DNA from: an uncultured Roseovarius sp.
Lineage (GTDB): Bacteria > Pseudomonadota > Alphaproteobacteria > Rhodobacterales > Rhodobacteraceae
Assembly: GCA_947496175.1 (NCBI GenBank)
Contig: CANMBU010000002.1
Coordinates: 930,001-994,000 of the forward strand
Direction: 5' to 3'
Length of the DNA stretch: 64,000 nucleotides
Numbering within the stretch: position 1 is the first letter of the stretch; each line of letters begins with the position of its first letter. The notes below the pieces were generated by a model, which searched no databases, was not told where the DNA came from, and saw only the letters and a program-made list of their open reading frames with translations. Below are positions 26,406-34,614 of the stretch, piece by piece. The position numbers and the translations under genes are program-made.

Positions 26406-26823
26406 TCAGAGAAAAATACTCAGAAACACGCGCAACCAAAAACCGCACCAAGCGACGGTGTTCATGAGCCACACGTGAGTTCATCAGAAAGCTGATGCTG
26501 GCATAGTCATCCTGTGCTGTTGCGATGCCAAGCTGCACCAGCCAGGATTCATCAAATGTCAGCTCCGACGTCCCCGGTGCCAGAAAACGCACCGGCTTTC
26601 CCAGTGCTTCGCTCAGGCAGCGCATTAAAGCGTCTGCATGAGCTTCCTGCGACGCTGACTTTTCAACTTGAAGCAGGGCACAAGCCTGAAAAAGATCCGT
26701 CCTCGGCTTTGCACGGCAACTCATCGATGTGAATCTCAGGTAGTTGAGGAATCCCATTGAACCAGCGGACAACGTGTTGACCGGCTTGACCTCTACCCAG
26801 TGCTCTAAACGAAGGGGCACCAT
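26401..26823 (-). CDS. hypothetical protein between tonB and dps
   Basis: A 140-aa protein; the start ATG 26821-26823 is set by AAGGAG nine nt upstream, although the frame is open to 26862. There is no signal peptide or membrane helix. Visible stretches are LRLEHWVEVKPVNTLSAGSMGFLNYLRF and a C-terminus rich in Arg and aromatic residues (RRLVRFLVARVSEYFSLN). No known family recognised. It has its own 134-bp upstream region after tonB. A role in iron metabolism is suggested only by position. Confidence 0.65.
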   Translation of the reverse strand: MVPLRLEHWVEVKPVNTLSAGSMGFLNYLRFTSMSCRAKPRTDLFQACALLQVEKSASQEAHADALMRCLSEALGKPVRFLAPGTSELTFDESWLVQLGIATAQDDYASISFLMNSRVAHEHRRLVRFLVARVSEYFSLN

Positions 26824-26957
26824 CTTTGTTAACTCCTTGGTGGGGCGCAGGCGCGATTCCACCCTTGAACATGATCATGACTACACGGTCTATGGGAATT
26901 CTCAAGACAAAACTTACTATTTTACTTGGTTTTAATTGTCACAGGGTGGTGAAACAT

Positions 26958-27923
26958 TTAACGCCCTTGAATCTTAATCGAAAAACTCTGTCTTGCGCCT
27001 GCTGGTGGAGGTGGAAATGGCGCAGCGCGTTGGATAACCCGCAGCGCGGCCTGATCAAGTTTGGACGAACCCGAACTTTTGGCAAGGGAAACGCCCGCCA
27101 GTGCACCGTTGGAGCCAATACGAAACGCGACCACTGCCGTCCCTTTGGTGCCAACACGTGGTCGCGGTACGCGCGATATACGCTTCATGACCTTTCCAGG
27201 ATAGTTGCTGGCAGCGGCATTCCCGGTTGCGCGTGTTGTGCCGCTTCCGGATGCGTTTGTGTTGCTTTCCTGCTTGGTTGCCGTGGTAGCCCCCTGCGTG
27301 GCGTTTTGATTTGAGTTTCCACGGGCCACCTTTGGTTTGGCCGGCTGAGCGGTGGGTTTCGGTTTGTGCCGTTTCTCAAAATCCGCAGAGCGTTGTGTCG
27401 GTCGCAGCGATCTTGTGACTGCCGTGGTGTCCGCTTCATCTGCCGTTAACTGCGATGGTGTTTGTGCTTCAACCTGTTCAGGCGACGCGTCAGGGGCAAG
27501 TGCCGCGACTTGTGGTGTCTGCAGGTCTTTCGGCTCGATTGTTTCAGTGATTTCCGGGGTCGGAACGCGCGGCACATCTTCAACAACCGGGGCTATAGAT
27601 TGAACCGGCTCTGACGCTGTGGTTTGTTCCGGTTTGACAGGGTCTACCGGTTCTGGTGCCTGAGGTTGCAATGCGTCTTTTGCGCTATCGGTCTCCAGGA
27701 CCTCCTGGTCCGCAGTCTCGACTGGAAGGTCATCAACAGTTTCGGGCACCAACGTCCCGGCAGACAGATCCGCAAAGCTTGTGCCGATTTTGGCCTCGTT
27801 GCTCCCAGCGGAGCCTTCCATTTCGATTGGGGTCGGGCTCCAAAATCCCATAAGAGATGCGACATGCAAGCTGATCGCGATCACCAACGCACCTGCCTTC
27901 ATACCTGGGGAAGACAGGATCAT
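26958..27923 (-). CDS. tonB: TonB family energy transducer
   Basis: A 321-aa protein with one N-terminal membrane helix (KAGALVIAISLHVASLMGFW, with the conserved His of the SHLS-type motif), a long periplasmic Pro/Glu/Thr-rich linker (about 50-220) and a C-terminal TonB domain with RVPRPRVGTKGTAVVAFRIGSNGALAGVSLAKSSGSSKLDQAALRVIQRAAPFPPPP. It transmits proton-motive force from ExbBD to receptors such as those at 21912 and 30120. It is the last gene of the receptor-exbB-exbD-exbD-tonB operon, overlapping exbD by ATGA. Confidence 0.94.
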   Translation of the reverse strand: MILSSPGMKAGALVIAISLHVASLMGFWSPTPIEMEGSAGSNEAKIGTSFADLSAGTLVPETVDDLPVETADQEVLETDSAKDALQPQAPEPVDPVKPEQTTASEPVQSIAPVVEDVPRVPTPEITETIEPKDLQTPQVAALAPDASPEQVEAQTPSQLTADEADTTAVTRSLRPTQRSADFEKRHKPKPTAQPAKPKVARGNSNQNATQGATTATKQESNTNASGSGTTRATGNAAASNYPGKVMKRISRVPRPRVGTKGTAVVAFRIGSNGALAGVSLAKSSGSSKLDQAALRVIQRAAPFPPPPAGARQSFSIKIQGR

Positions 27924-28309
27924 GGCAATCCTCTTTGTGTCACCACCAGCACACGTTCGGCCCCTGCCGCGCGCAGTTCGTTTGCCAGATTGACCAGCGT
28001 GGCGGCTGGCAGATCCTGATCGGGAACGATACGCGCGATATCTTGCTCTACATCGCCCCTACGTTCCAGGAATTCTGCAACCGTATCAATTACTTCGCCA
28101 CGAAATCCAAGTCGCCCATCTGCATGCACGACAAGCGTATCTGGCGGCGCGCGCCCTTCCAAGTCCGCCGTGCGCACCAGTTTCAGCTCTTTCTCCAGCG
28201 GTTGTGAAAGCGTGCCCGCCACCATGAAAAAGACCAGCATCAGGAACACGATATTGATCAACGCAATGGTTGGTTCACGTCTGGATTTGGCCCTGACTTT
28301 GCGCATCAC
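27920..28309 (-). CDS. exbD: ExbD/TolR family protein (second copy)
   Basis: A 129-aa protein with a single N-terminal membrane helix (ALINIVFLMLVFFMVAGTLSQPLEKELKLV) and a periplasmic domain. The helix shows an asparagine (INIVFL) where ExbD family members normally have the proton-carrying Asp (D-x-x-F/L-x-L-L), whereas copy 1 keeps it. This suggests a heteromeric ExbD pair with one catalytic subunit. It overlaps both neighbours by ATGA. Confidence 0.9.
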   Translation of the reverse strand: MMRKVRAKSRREPTIALINIVFLMLVFFMVAGTLSQPLEKELKLVRTADLEGRAPPDTLVVHADGRLGFRGEVIDTVAEFLERRGDVEQDIARIVPDQDLPAATLVNLANELRAAGAERVLVVTQRGLP

Positions 28310-28686
28310 GACCCCAGCACGTTAATGATTAACTGATCTATGGCCTTCAAAACGACAAGCAAGTCAGTCAATCTTTGAGAGCTGACATCGTCCTTCAGGC
28401 TGACAACAACCGAGACCTCATCAGTATCTTGCAACAGCGATTGAATGGCGTCCTCAATACTGTCCAGCGTTTCATCTTTGCCATTCACCGAAAGACTGTC
28501 TTCCCCGAGCTGAAGAAAGGTCAAAGCGGTGTCTGACGGCCCGGTTCCGCCCGCGCTTGCACTGGACAGTTCCACTTCGGCAAATCGCGAAAAGGTCGAT
28601 GACAGCATGAAAAACAGCAAAAGAAGGAAGATGACATCAATCAGGGATGTCATCGACAAACGTCTGCGCTGGGCGCGTCTACGCAC
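28306..28686 (-). CDS. exbD: ExbD/TolR family protein (first copy)
   Basis: A 126-aa protein if the GTG at 28684-28686 is used; GGAG lies 9 nt before it and the overlap with exbB is only 8 bp, against 74 bp for the longest frame. It has a basic cytoplasmic N-terminus (RRRAQRRRLSMTS) and a membrane helix LIDVIFLLLLFFMLSSTF that holds the conserved Asp of the proton pathway. The periplasmic domain ends in LLVVLKAIDQLIINVLGS. It works with ExbB to energise TonB. The neighbouring ExbD lacks this Asp. Confidence 0.9.
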   Translation of the reverse strand: MRRRAQRRRLSMTSLIDVIFLLLLFFMLSSTFSRFAEVELSSASAGGTGPSDTALTFLQLGEDSLSVNGKDETLDSIEDAIQSLLQDTDEVSVVVSLKDDVSSQRLTDLLVVLKAIDQLIINVLGS

Positions 28687-29332
28687 GGCTCGGCTCCATA
28701 CCGGGGTTTGCAATGTCTGGCTGTCGAACCTGCGGGTGTAAAATCGCGGCAATGGCTTTTTCAGCGGTCACGCGTTCATTGTCCATGCGCCCTTCAAGCC
28801 AACTTAGCACCATCGCCGTGGGCATCGCCACGGCCAGGCCTGCCGCAGTGGTCAAGAGAGCCACCCAAATGCCCCCGGCCAGAAGGGAAGGGTCCACTTG
28901 CGAACCGGCCTCTTGCAGAGACTGGAACGCTTCGATCATACCGAGGACCGTGCCGAATAGCCCCAAAAGCGGCGCCAGCTGCGCCACACTGTCCAGAAAC
29001 CGAAATCCGCTCTCAAGACGCGCGAAACGCACCTCGGCCTCAGCCTCCAAACGTTTGCTATCGCTGTCCTTTGCGCCGAAAGCCATATCAACGACGGGGG
29101 CAAGGTAACTCTTTGAAGTTTGCAAGGCGGTACGGGCCGAGGCGCGATTACCCGCGTCCCATTCTGACACCGCTTGCGTCAGGGCATGATGCCGCCCAAC
29201 CCCCGCTTTTGAAAACTGCCAGAGTTTGTAAAGAACGGTGGCCAGCGTCAGAATCGAAACCGCTATCAGGATAAGAACCACGGGCCCGCCAAGGTCTGCA
29301 ATCTGACGCAAGCTGTCCAAAAGCGCATTCAT
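28679..29332 (-). CDS. exbB: ExbB / MotA-TolQ-ExbB family proton channel
   Basis: A 217-aa inner-membrane protein with three helices: LGGPVVLILIAVSILTLATVLYKLW near the N-terminus, then LDSVAQLAPLLGLFGTVLGMIEAFQ and VALLTTAAGLAVAMPTAMVLSWL, which carry the family signature. It forms the pentameric channel with ExbD subunits that converts proton flow into TonB work. It overlaps the upstream hypothetical gene by ATGA and exbD downstream. Confidence 0.94.
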   Translation of the reverse strand: MNALLDSLRQIADLGGPVVLILIAVSILTLATVLYKLWQFSKAGVGRHHALTQAVSEWDAGNRASARTALQTSKSYLAPVVDMAFGAKDSDSKRLEAEAEVRFARLESGFRFLDSVAQLAPLLGLFGTVLGMIEAFQSLQEAGSQVDPSLLAGGIWVALLTTAAGLAVAMPTAMVLSWLEGRMDNERVTAEKAIAAILHPQVRQPDIANPGMEPSRA

Positions 29333-29763
29333 CCGATCACCTCAATGTCTGTGCGTGTGTCAACAACAAGTCCGGCTTCGCATGCACTTGCATCAAGCTC
29401 TGCCGCGTCGCAGGCATGGGCGCCATTGATCAGGATTCGCCCCAGGTTTTCGCAGGTCAGCCCAGGCACTGTGAACTGCCGCACACGCGGACGCCCGGGG
29501 GGAAGTGCCCCGAAATCAAAGAGCGTCAACCGATCAACCTGACCGGAAGTATTGAAAAGCACCGTCTCATAGACGGCCTTTGAGATTTCCGTTTCATGGC
29601 CATTCAGGACAAGAAACGTCAGGGTACAGGTGGTCTCGGCGGATTTTACGGCGTTAAGTTCGACCAAAACTGCCGCACCCAGATCAGTTTCATCCGCCAA
29701 TCCCAAACTCGGCGCGCACCACCCGCAAACACCCGCAGCGCATAGTTTCAAAGCTTGTTTCAT
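29329..29763 (-). CDS. secreted hypothetical protein of the TonB operon
   Basis: A 144-aa protein with a signal peptide (MKQALKLCAAGVCGWCAPSLGLA) and a beta-rich mature region containing four cysteines at CTLTFL, TCENLG, HACDAA and SACEAG, probably forming two disulfides in the periplasm. It is coupled to exbB by ATGA. Similar small secreted proteins occur next to exbB in related bacteria as far as I recall, but no function is known. It may be an assembly factor or sensor for the TonB complex. Confidence 0.7.
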   Translation of the reverse strand: MKQALKLCAAGVCGWCAPSLGLADETDLGAAVLVELNAVKSAETTCTLTFLVLNGHETEISKAVYETVLFNTSGQVDRLTLFDFGALPPGRPRVRQFTVPGLTCENLGRILINGAHACDAAELDASACEAGLVVDTRTDIEVIG

Positions 29764-29788
29764 TGAGCGTTCCTCTGCAATTTTGCCA

Positions 29789-30109
29789 CTACCTGAAGCG
29801 CCGAAGGCAGGCCGCCTCGAACCTTTGTCCTTGATCCTCCAGCCAGTCCCTTACACGCGCCCAGCCCTTGGGTGTGATCGCAACCAGCATCCAGCCAAAG
29901 CTGCATACGCCACCCATCCAGTTGACAACGTCCGCAGGCGTTCCAAACACGACGAGCCAAACGAAAGGTGCCGCAAAAACAAGCCATGCGGGCCGGGTGG
30001 CGATTTTGACGTCGGCCATGGGCAGTTCGAGAACCCGTCTTCGTTTTGCATTCTGCTGTGCGATCCAAAGCAGGCTTACGACCGAGACCGAGATCGCAAT
30101 CCACACCAT
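29789..30109 (-). CDS. small membrane protein following the TonB receptor
   Basis: A 106-aa protein starting at ATG 30107-30109, six nt after the AGGGGG that ends the receptor gene; a longer frame to 30148 overlaps the receptor. There are three predicted helices (VWIAISVSVVSLLWIA, PAWLVFAAPFVWLVVF, WMGGVCSFGWMLVAIT) and a charged cytoplasmic tail. No family recognised. The position between receptor and exbB genes suggests an inner-membrane accessory of siderophore uptake. Confidence 0.65.
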   Translation of the reverse strand: MVWIAISVSVVSLLWIAQQNAKRRRVLELPMADVKIATRPAWLVFAAPFVWLVVFGTPADVVNWMGGVCSFGWMLVAITPKGWARVRDWLEDQGQRFEAACLRRFR

Positions 30110-30119
30110 AGCCATCCCC

Positions 30120-32228
30120 CTAGAAAGACTTGGTGACGAACGCACCAACCGTCAGAGGCTCGCCCGCGCGGACCTGAGTTCCCATGCCCCCAATGCCAAC
30201 CGTCCGCTGCAATGCATAATCTTCGTCCAGCAGGTTGCGCGCATAGACACCGGCAAGCCACCCATCTTTGTGTTCGTAAGTCACCTGCGCATTGAGAAGA
30301 AACCTGTCATCCCCGCGCTCAATCGGATTGTTGTCTGCGTCAAAAAACGACGCCGCTGTGTAAGACATATCGACACCGGCGCTGAACCCATTGTCCCATG
30401 TGTAGGTTCCGCCCAACGCCAGCGTCAAATCCGGCGCATTCGGAAATTCGTTGCCGGAAAAATCCGTGGTGCCGTCAGTAAAGGTGAGGAATCTGGTCTG
30501 AACGTACCCCACAGACCCGAACAGGCTTAGATTGGCGGTTGGCTCGCCTTCGACGGTCAACTCACCGCCCCATAACTCAGACTCTCCGGCGTTCAGGACA
30601 TTGCTGTCAAAGAGGTTGCCGGAGGGACCGGGGACGCGAACCTGCTGGTCTTCCCAGAACGTGTAAAACACGTTAGCGGCAACGCGCAAACTATCGTCGT
30701 AGAAAGATCCACGATACGCAAATTCGTAATTTGTGGTAAACTCAGGATCAAACTCGTTCAGCGCGCCGGTGAACGAATTGATTTGTGCACCTCCGGCCCG
30801 GTAGCCGCGTTGAATGGTAAGGTTAACAGACTGGTCTTCACTAAAGTCATAGGTCGCACCAACCTTTGGCAAAAACGCTTGGTAATCTGTCTGACCACTT
30901 TCATTGATTGGCGGTAGCAAGGGCGGTGTGGTCACGGACGTATTTGAAAACGTGAAACGCTCATAGTCATACCGCGCGCCAACCGTAAATGTCAGGCCCT
31001 GCAAGAGAGCGTCGGCAGGAATATCCACTTCGCCGAAGATGGCGATGTTTTCAATGGTGGTGGGAAACGTGTCTGTACGCGTGGCAAAGATACCGTTTGG
31101 AACGCCAGTTGCGAAGAACCCTGAGTCAACTGTTGCCACCGAGGGGCGGTTGTCGTCAATATTGGTGTAAAACAGCCCGATGACACCGTTGATTGTGCCG
31201 GTATCAAAGCGAAGCCTGAAATCCTGCTCGATGGATGTGGACCGCCCTGTTGCGCTTAGAAACCCAAGATCAAGCGCAGAAAAGTCAATGTCTTCTATGC
31301 GCTCATAGTCATGCACATAGTAGTTGGTCTCGGATTCAAATTGCAGCGTCTCGCTGATGTCCCAATTTACGCGCACGCCAAAGATGTTGTGTTCAGACCC
31401 TTCACGCGACGGCACGTTGGAGAAATTGAACCGCTCAGACGGGAAGGGAGGTTCGTTGATGAAATCCTCGCCCCCAAAGTTTTCGGTGAAGGAATATGAA
31501 AACACTACCTCCACGTCTTCAGTAGCTTGCCAAAGAAGTTTCGCGCGATACGCGTTGAGTTCCCGGCCATCAAAATCGTCGATGCCCAGGGTTGGGTTGT
31601 CGATAAACCCATCGTTGCTTGCGTGTTCAGCCGAAAAGCGAAACGCCAGCTTGTCTTCGATCAGGGGTGTATTCGCCACAAGGCCAAATCTCTGATGGTC
31701 GCGTGATCCGGCCTCGACGTGAAGTTTGAACTCCGGTTCAAAGATTGGATCTTTTGTGCGGATTACGATGGCACCTGCCAGCGCATTGCGCCCCTGCTGT
31801 GTAGATTGTGGACCACGAAGCACCTCCACCTGGTCCACATCCCAGTTTGAATAGGGGCCGAAGAACGTGGCTTGGTTGCTTGGCAGCGCAGCACCATCCA
31901 CTTGCGTCGATACCAACAGGCCCTGGCCCCCGCCAGTGCCGCGTTGATCCACGCCGCGGATGGAAAACCCCTTCTCACCGAAAGACGAAGACACGTTCGG
32001 TGTCCGCTCAATCACATCGTAAAGATCTGGATCACCACGCTTTTCCAGGGCCTCACCAGTTTCCACGGCCGCAGACGTTGGACTGTCCTGAAGCGTTCGC
32101 GCCTGAAGTTCCCCACGCAGAACAATCGTGCCCAGATCAAAAGCATCATCTTTCGCCTGCGCATCTGCACGATGCGTGTTCAGCGCGATAAGCGACACGC
32201 CACACAGCAGCCATATTGAAAACTTCAT
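30120..32228 (-). CDS. TonB-dependent siderophore-type receptor
   Basis: A 702-aa outer-membrane receptor: signal peptide (LIALNTHRADAQ), plug domain with TSAAVETGEALEKRGDPDLYDVIERTPNV and VDQVEVLRGPQSTQQGRNALAGAIVIRT, then a 22-strand barrel ending in F (GAFVTKSF). It lacks the FRAP/NPNL heme boxes of the receptor at 21912 (it has IQRGYRAGGAQ and VYARNLLDEDYAL), so a ferric siderophore or other chelate is the more likely ligand. It leads the operon that supplies exbB-exbD-exbD-tonB and diverges from the PepSY-TM gene. Confidence 0.92.
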   Translation of the reverse strand: MKFSIWLLCGVSLIALNTHRADAQAKDDAFDLGTIVLRGELQARTLQDSPTSAAVETGEALEKRGDPDLYDVIERTPNVSSSFGEKGFSIRGVDQRGTGGGQGLLVSTQVDGAALPSNQATFFGPYSNWDVDQVEVLRGPQSTQQGRNALAGAIVIRTKDPIFEPEFKLHVEAGSRDHQRFGLVANTPLIEDKLAFRFSAEHASNDGFIDNPTLGIDDFDGRELNAYRAKLLWQATEDVEVVFSYSFTENFGGEDFINEPPFPSERFNFSNVPSREGSEHNIFGVRVNWDISETLQFESETNYYVHDYERIEDIDFSALDLGFLSATGRSTSIEQDFRLRFDTGTINGVIGLFYTNIDDNRPSVATVDSGFFATGVPNGIFATRTDTFPTTIENIAIFGEVDIPADALLQGLTFTVGARYDYERFTFSNTSVTTPPLLPPINESGQTDYQAFLPKVGATYDFSEDQSVNLTIQRGYRAGGAQINSFTGALNEFDPEFTTNYEFAYRGSFYDDSLRVAANVFYTFWEDQQVRVPGPSGNLFDSNVLNAGESELWGGELTVEGEPTANLSLFGSVGYVQTRFLTFTDGTTDFSGNEFPNAPDLTLALGGTYTWDNGFSAGVDMSYTAASFFDADNNPIERGDDRFLLNAQVTYEHKDGWLAGVYARNLLDEDYALQRTVGIGGMGTQVRAGEPLTVGAFVTKSF

Positions 32229-32472
32229 CCCCCAGCTCCGCTTTTACGGTTTGTAAATTCGCGAGCCTGGCGGGAGTGGCTACTCTGCTGGGGTGGCCAA
32301 CAAACATGATCATATTTGCCAAAACAGATCAATACCCAATAAAAATGATCGGGAATCCCCAATTTGTTATTGAAGCACAGCAGTATGGGTGGCATCAAAT
32401 ACCCTTAGGTCAGCCAAGAAACGTGTCTTTTAGCCAGCCGTCGCTGTCGTCATCATTTGCTGGATTGACCTT
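32229..32472. promoter_or_regulatory. divergent promoter region between receptor and PepSY genes
   Basis: 244 bp, AT-rich. Three similar short words (ATGATC near 32308, AGATCA near 32328, ATGATC near 32347) occur about 20 bp apart, which could reflect regulator binding. The TGACTAA box was not found here. No gene seen. Confidence 0.35.
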
Positions 32473-32757
32473 ATGTCTCACTCTCGTTTTGCGCGCAGTA
32501 GCCTCTTGCGTTGGCTTTTGGCCGGGCCCGGCGCGTTTGTGCTGGCCGTTTTACTGATGGCATTTTTGCCGCTGGTTTTGCCCGCCGGGGCGGGTGGCGT
32601 GAACCACATGGTCTTGCCCGCGCTTTTGTTCCCACTTCTTTGGGCCATACTGGCAATAGCCCCAGTGATGTCGCTGGATGGCCGAAAAACCGGTCTGGTT
32701 TACGGCGGGCTCTGCGTTGCCGCGATCATCATCATCGGTTTGTCGATTGTGTTCTGA
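32473..32757 (+). CDS. small iron-locus membrane protein
   Basis: A 94-aa protein with three hydrophobic segments (WLLAGPGAFVLAVLLMAFLPLVL, HMVLPALLFPLLWAILAIAPV, GLVYGGLCVAAIIIIGLSIVF). Small proteins of this kind precede PepSY-TM proteins in siderophore loci (DUF3649-like), and the next gene is indeed PepSY-TM, 9 bp downstream. It is probably an inner-membrane partner of ferric-siderophore reduction or processing. The family assignment is tentative. Confidence 0.65.
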   Translation: MSHSRFARSSLLRWLLAGPGAFVLAVLLMAFLPLVLPAGAGGVNHMVLPALLFPLLWAILAIAPVMSLDGRKTGLVYGGLCVAAIIIIGLSIVF

Positions 32758-32766
32758 GCTCGTCTT

Positions 32767-34329
32767 ATGGCGTTGATCGCAGAGCAAACCAAGCGACTGA
32801 TCAATCTCCACGGATGGTTGGCCGTAAGCCTTTCGATTTTGCTCTATACGGTCATGTTGACTGGCACGGTCGTTGTCTTTTCCCATGAAATTGGCCACTG
32901 GGCAGAAGGCAAGACAGGCGAAGCAGGGCCACTAAGCAAACCGCTCAACCGTCACTTTCAGAGGCTTGCGGCACAAGTCCCCGTCGAGCTTCAGGAAGAC
33001 ATCATCGTGGGCGAAGGGCCGAACGGCACCTTGAGGTTTTTCTTTGGGTCGTCACAAGTGCGCATCGAGGCGGGTCGCAGTATCTTTGGAAGGCAGTTTC
33101 TCGTCGATCCTGCGTCCGGGCGTGTCGTAAAAGCGCAGGCAGGCCTTTTGGAGGATCTTGGCACTGGCATAGCGGATCGCGCGTTAGAGGACTTTCTGGT
33201 CGACCTGCATGTTAGACTGCATGTTCCAGGGCGCTGGGGGCTTTACATCACCGGCACGCTGGGTGTCGTGATGCTCATATCGGCGATCACCGGCGTTCTG
33301 ATCCACCGCAACATCTTCCGCGATTTCTTTGTGACCGAACGGCCGGGCGACCGCGTGGTGTCTATTCGAGATCGTCACAACCTGGCGGGTGTCTGGTCAC
33401 TGCCGTTTGCCATATTGCTGTCCTTCACCGGGGCGTTCTTGAGTTTTGCAGTCTCCTTGGGTCTTCCGATATTGGCCATGGTGGCGTTCGGCGGCGATCA
33501 GGAGGCGGCCTTGGAGGCCGTTATTGGGGTGCCGGTCATCGAAGAGCCACAACCGGCAAACCTTGCAAATCTGGACCCCATTGTCGCCGAAGCCGAGAAG
33601 ATCGCAAAAGCCCCCATTACGGTAATCAACATTCACCGCGGCGGTCGTGCTGACGCCATCGTGGAAACATTCCACGCCCAAGCTCCCGGCGCTTTGAGAG
33701 GAACATCGCTGGAATTCAAAGGACCAAGCGGCGCGTTTTTGGGGCACACCCATCTGGTTGGCACGCAAGCCTCAGTGGGATCAACGCTAGCCGAACTCAC
33801 CGCGCCTCTGCATTTCGGCGACTTCGCCGGAAAGACATCACGCCTCGTGTGGGCCGCATTGGGTGCGGCCATGACCTTTACCATCGTGTCGGGGATGCAA
33901 CTTTGGGTGCGCAGACGACATGACGATCCGTTCTGGAACTTCGCAGGGCGGGTGTTTTCAATCTCCACTTGGGTCGTGCCACTTGCCATGTTGGGCGCGG
34001 TCTATGGCTATTTCCTGACAAAGTTGGGGGGCAATCCAAGCTTGTGGACGGCGCGGGCATTCCTTCTCGCCTTGTGCGCCAGCCTGCTGGTCGCCGCGTG
34101 GTGGTGGGTCGCGCCAGTCAAAGAGCAAAACAAACGGTTTGGCAGAATACTAGCCGTGGGTGTTCTTCTCTTGCCTATCCTGCGTACACAGACAGGCGGG
34201 CTTTCCATTGGCGAAGCTCTTGCCACATGCTCACTCGACGTTTTGTTTATTGATGCGCTCTGTGTTTTGGTTGGAGCAGCAGTTTGGGCAGCTATACGCT
34301 CTAAAACTGGTCAAGTTAGTGTTGCCTAG
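32767..34329 (+). CDS. PepSY-associated TM helix protein (iron-uptake reductase type)
   Basis: A 520-aa inner-membrane protein. The N-terminal helix INLHGWLAVSLSILLYTVMLTGTVVVFSHEI carries the conserved His; a second helix pair LHVRLHVPGRWGLYITGTLGVVMLISAITGVLIHRNIF and DRHNLAGVWSLPFAILLSFTGAFLSF follows, with PepSY-like periplasmic regions between, and four or five more helices at the C-terminus. Such proteins are encoded beside siderophore receptors and some act as heme-bearing ferric-siderophore reductases. Operon with the 94-aa membrane protein, divergent from the receptor at 30120. Confidence 0.87.
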   Translation: MALIAEQTKRLINLHGWLAVSLSILLYTVMLTGTVVVFSHEIGHWAEGKTGEAGPLSKPLNRHFQRLAAQVPVELQEDIIVGEGPNGTLRFFFGSSQVRIEAGRSIFGRQFLVDPASGRVVKAQAGLLEDLGTGIADRALEDFLVDLHVRLHVPGRWGLYITGTLGVVMLISAITGVLIHRNIFRDFFVTERPGDRVVSIRDRHNLAGVWSLPFAILLSFTGAFLSFAVSLGLPILAMVAFGGDQEAALEAVIGVPVIEEPQPANLANLDPIVAEAEKIAKAPITVINIHRGGRADAIVETFHAQAPGALRGTSLEFKGPSGAFLGHTHLVGTQASVGSTLAELTAPLHFGDFAGKTSRLVWAALGAAMTFTIVSGMQLWVRRRHDDPFWNFAGRVFSISTWVVPLAMLGAVYGYFLTKLGGNPSLWTARAFLLALCASLLVAAWWWVAPVKEQNKRFGRILAVGVLLLPILRTQTGGLSIGEALATCSLDVLFIDALCVLVGAAVWAAIRSKTGQVSVA

Positions 34330-34614
34330 TGTTCGAGGTTCCCGTGTCGGCCCAAAAGAGACACTCGGCAGGATCCTACGATGCTGCGGTCGCAGGCCGC
34401 TTTCCAGCCGTTCGCTGCGAAGGCGGTCTTTTCGGAGGGTCGAACTCGCCAAATGCTGACTTTACGACCTTCATTGCGTTTGCACCAAGTACTGCTTGCT
34501 ATAGTTGCGAAAGCTCACGGCGCTATGGCTTGCTTGAGTTTTTTTGGCCTTTAGGATGAGCACACATAAGATTTGGGCATTTTGCGAATAGCTCGTTTAC
34601 AAGGAGGCGTTTCC
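34330..34614. other. intergenic region before the peptidase gene
   Basis: 285 bp with short inverted words (TCGCAGGCCGC, CTGCGAAGGCGG). No gene is supported. The peptidase ribosome-binding site AAGGAGG is at 34601-34607. Confidence 0.4.
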
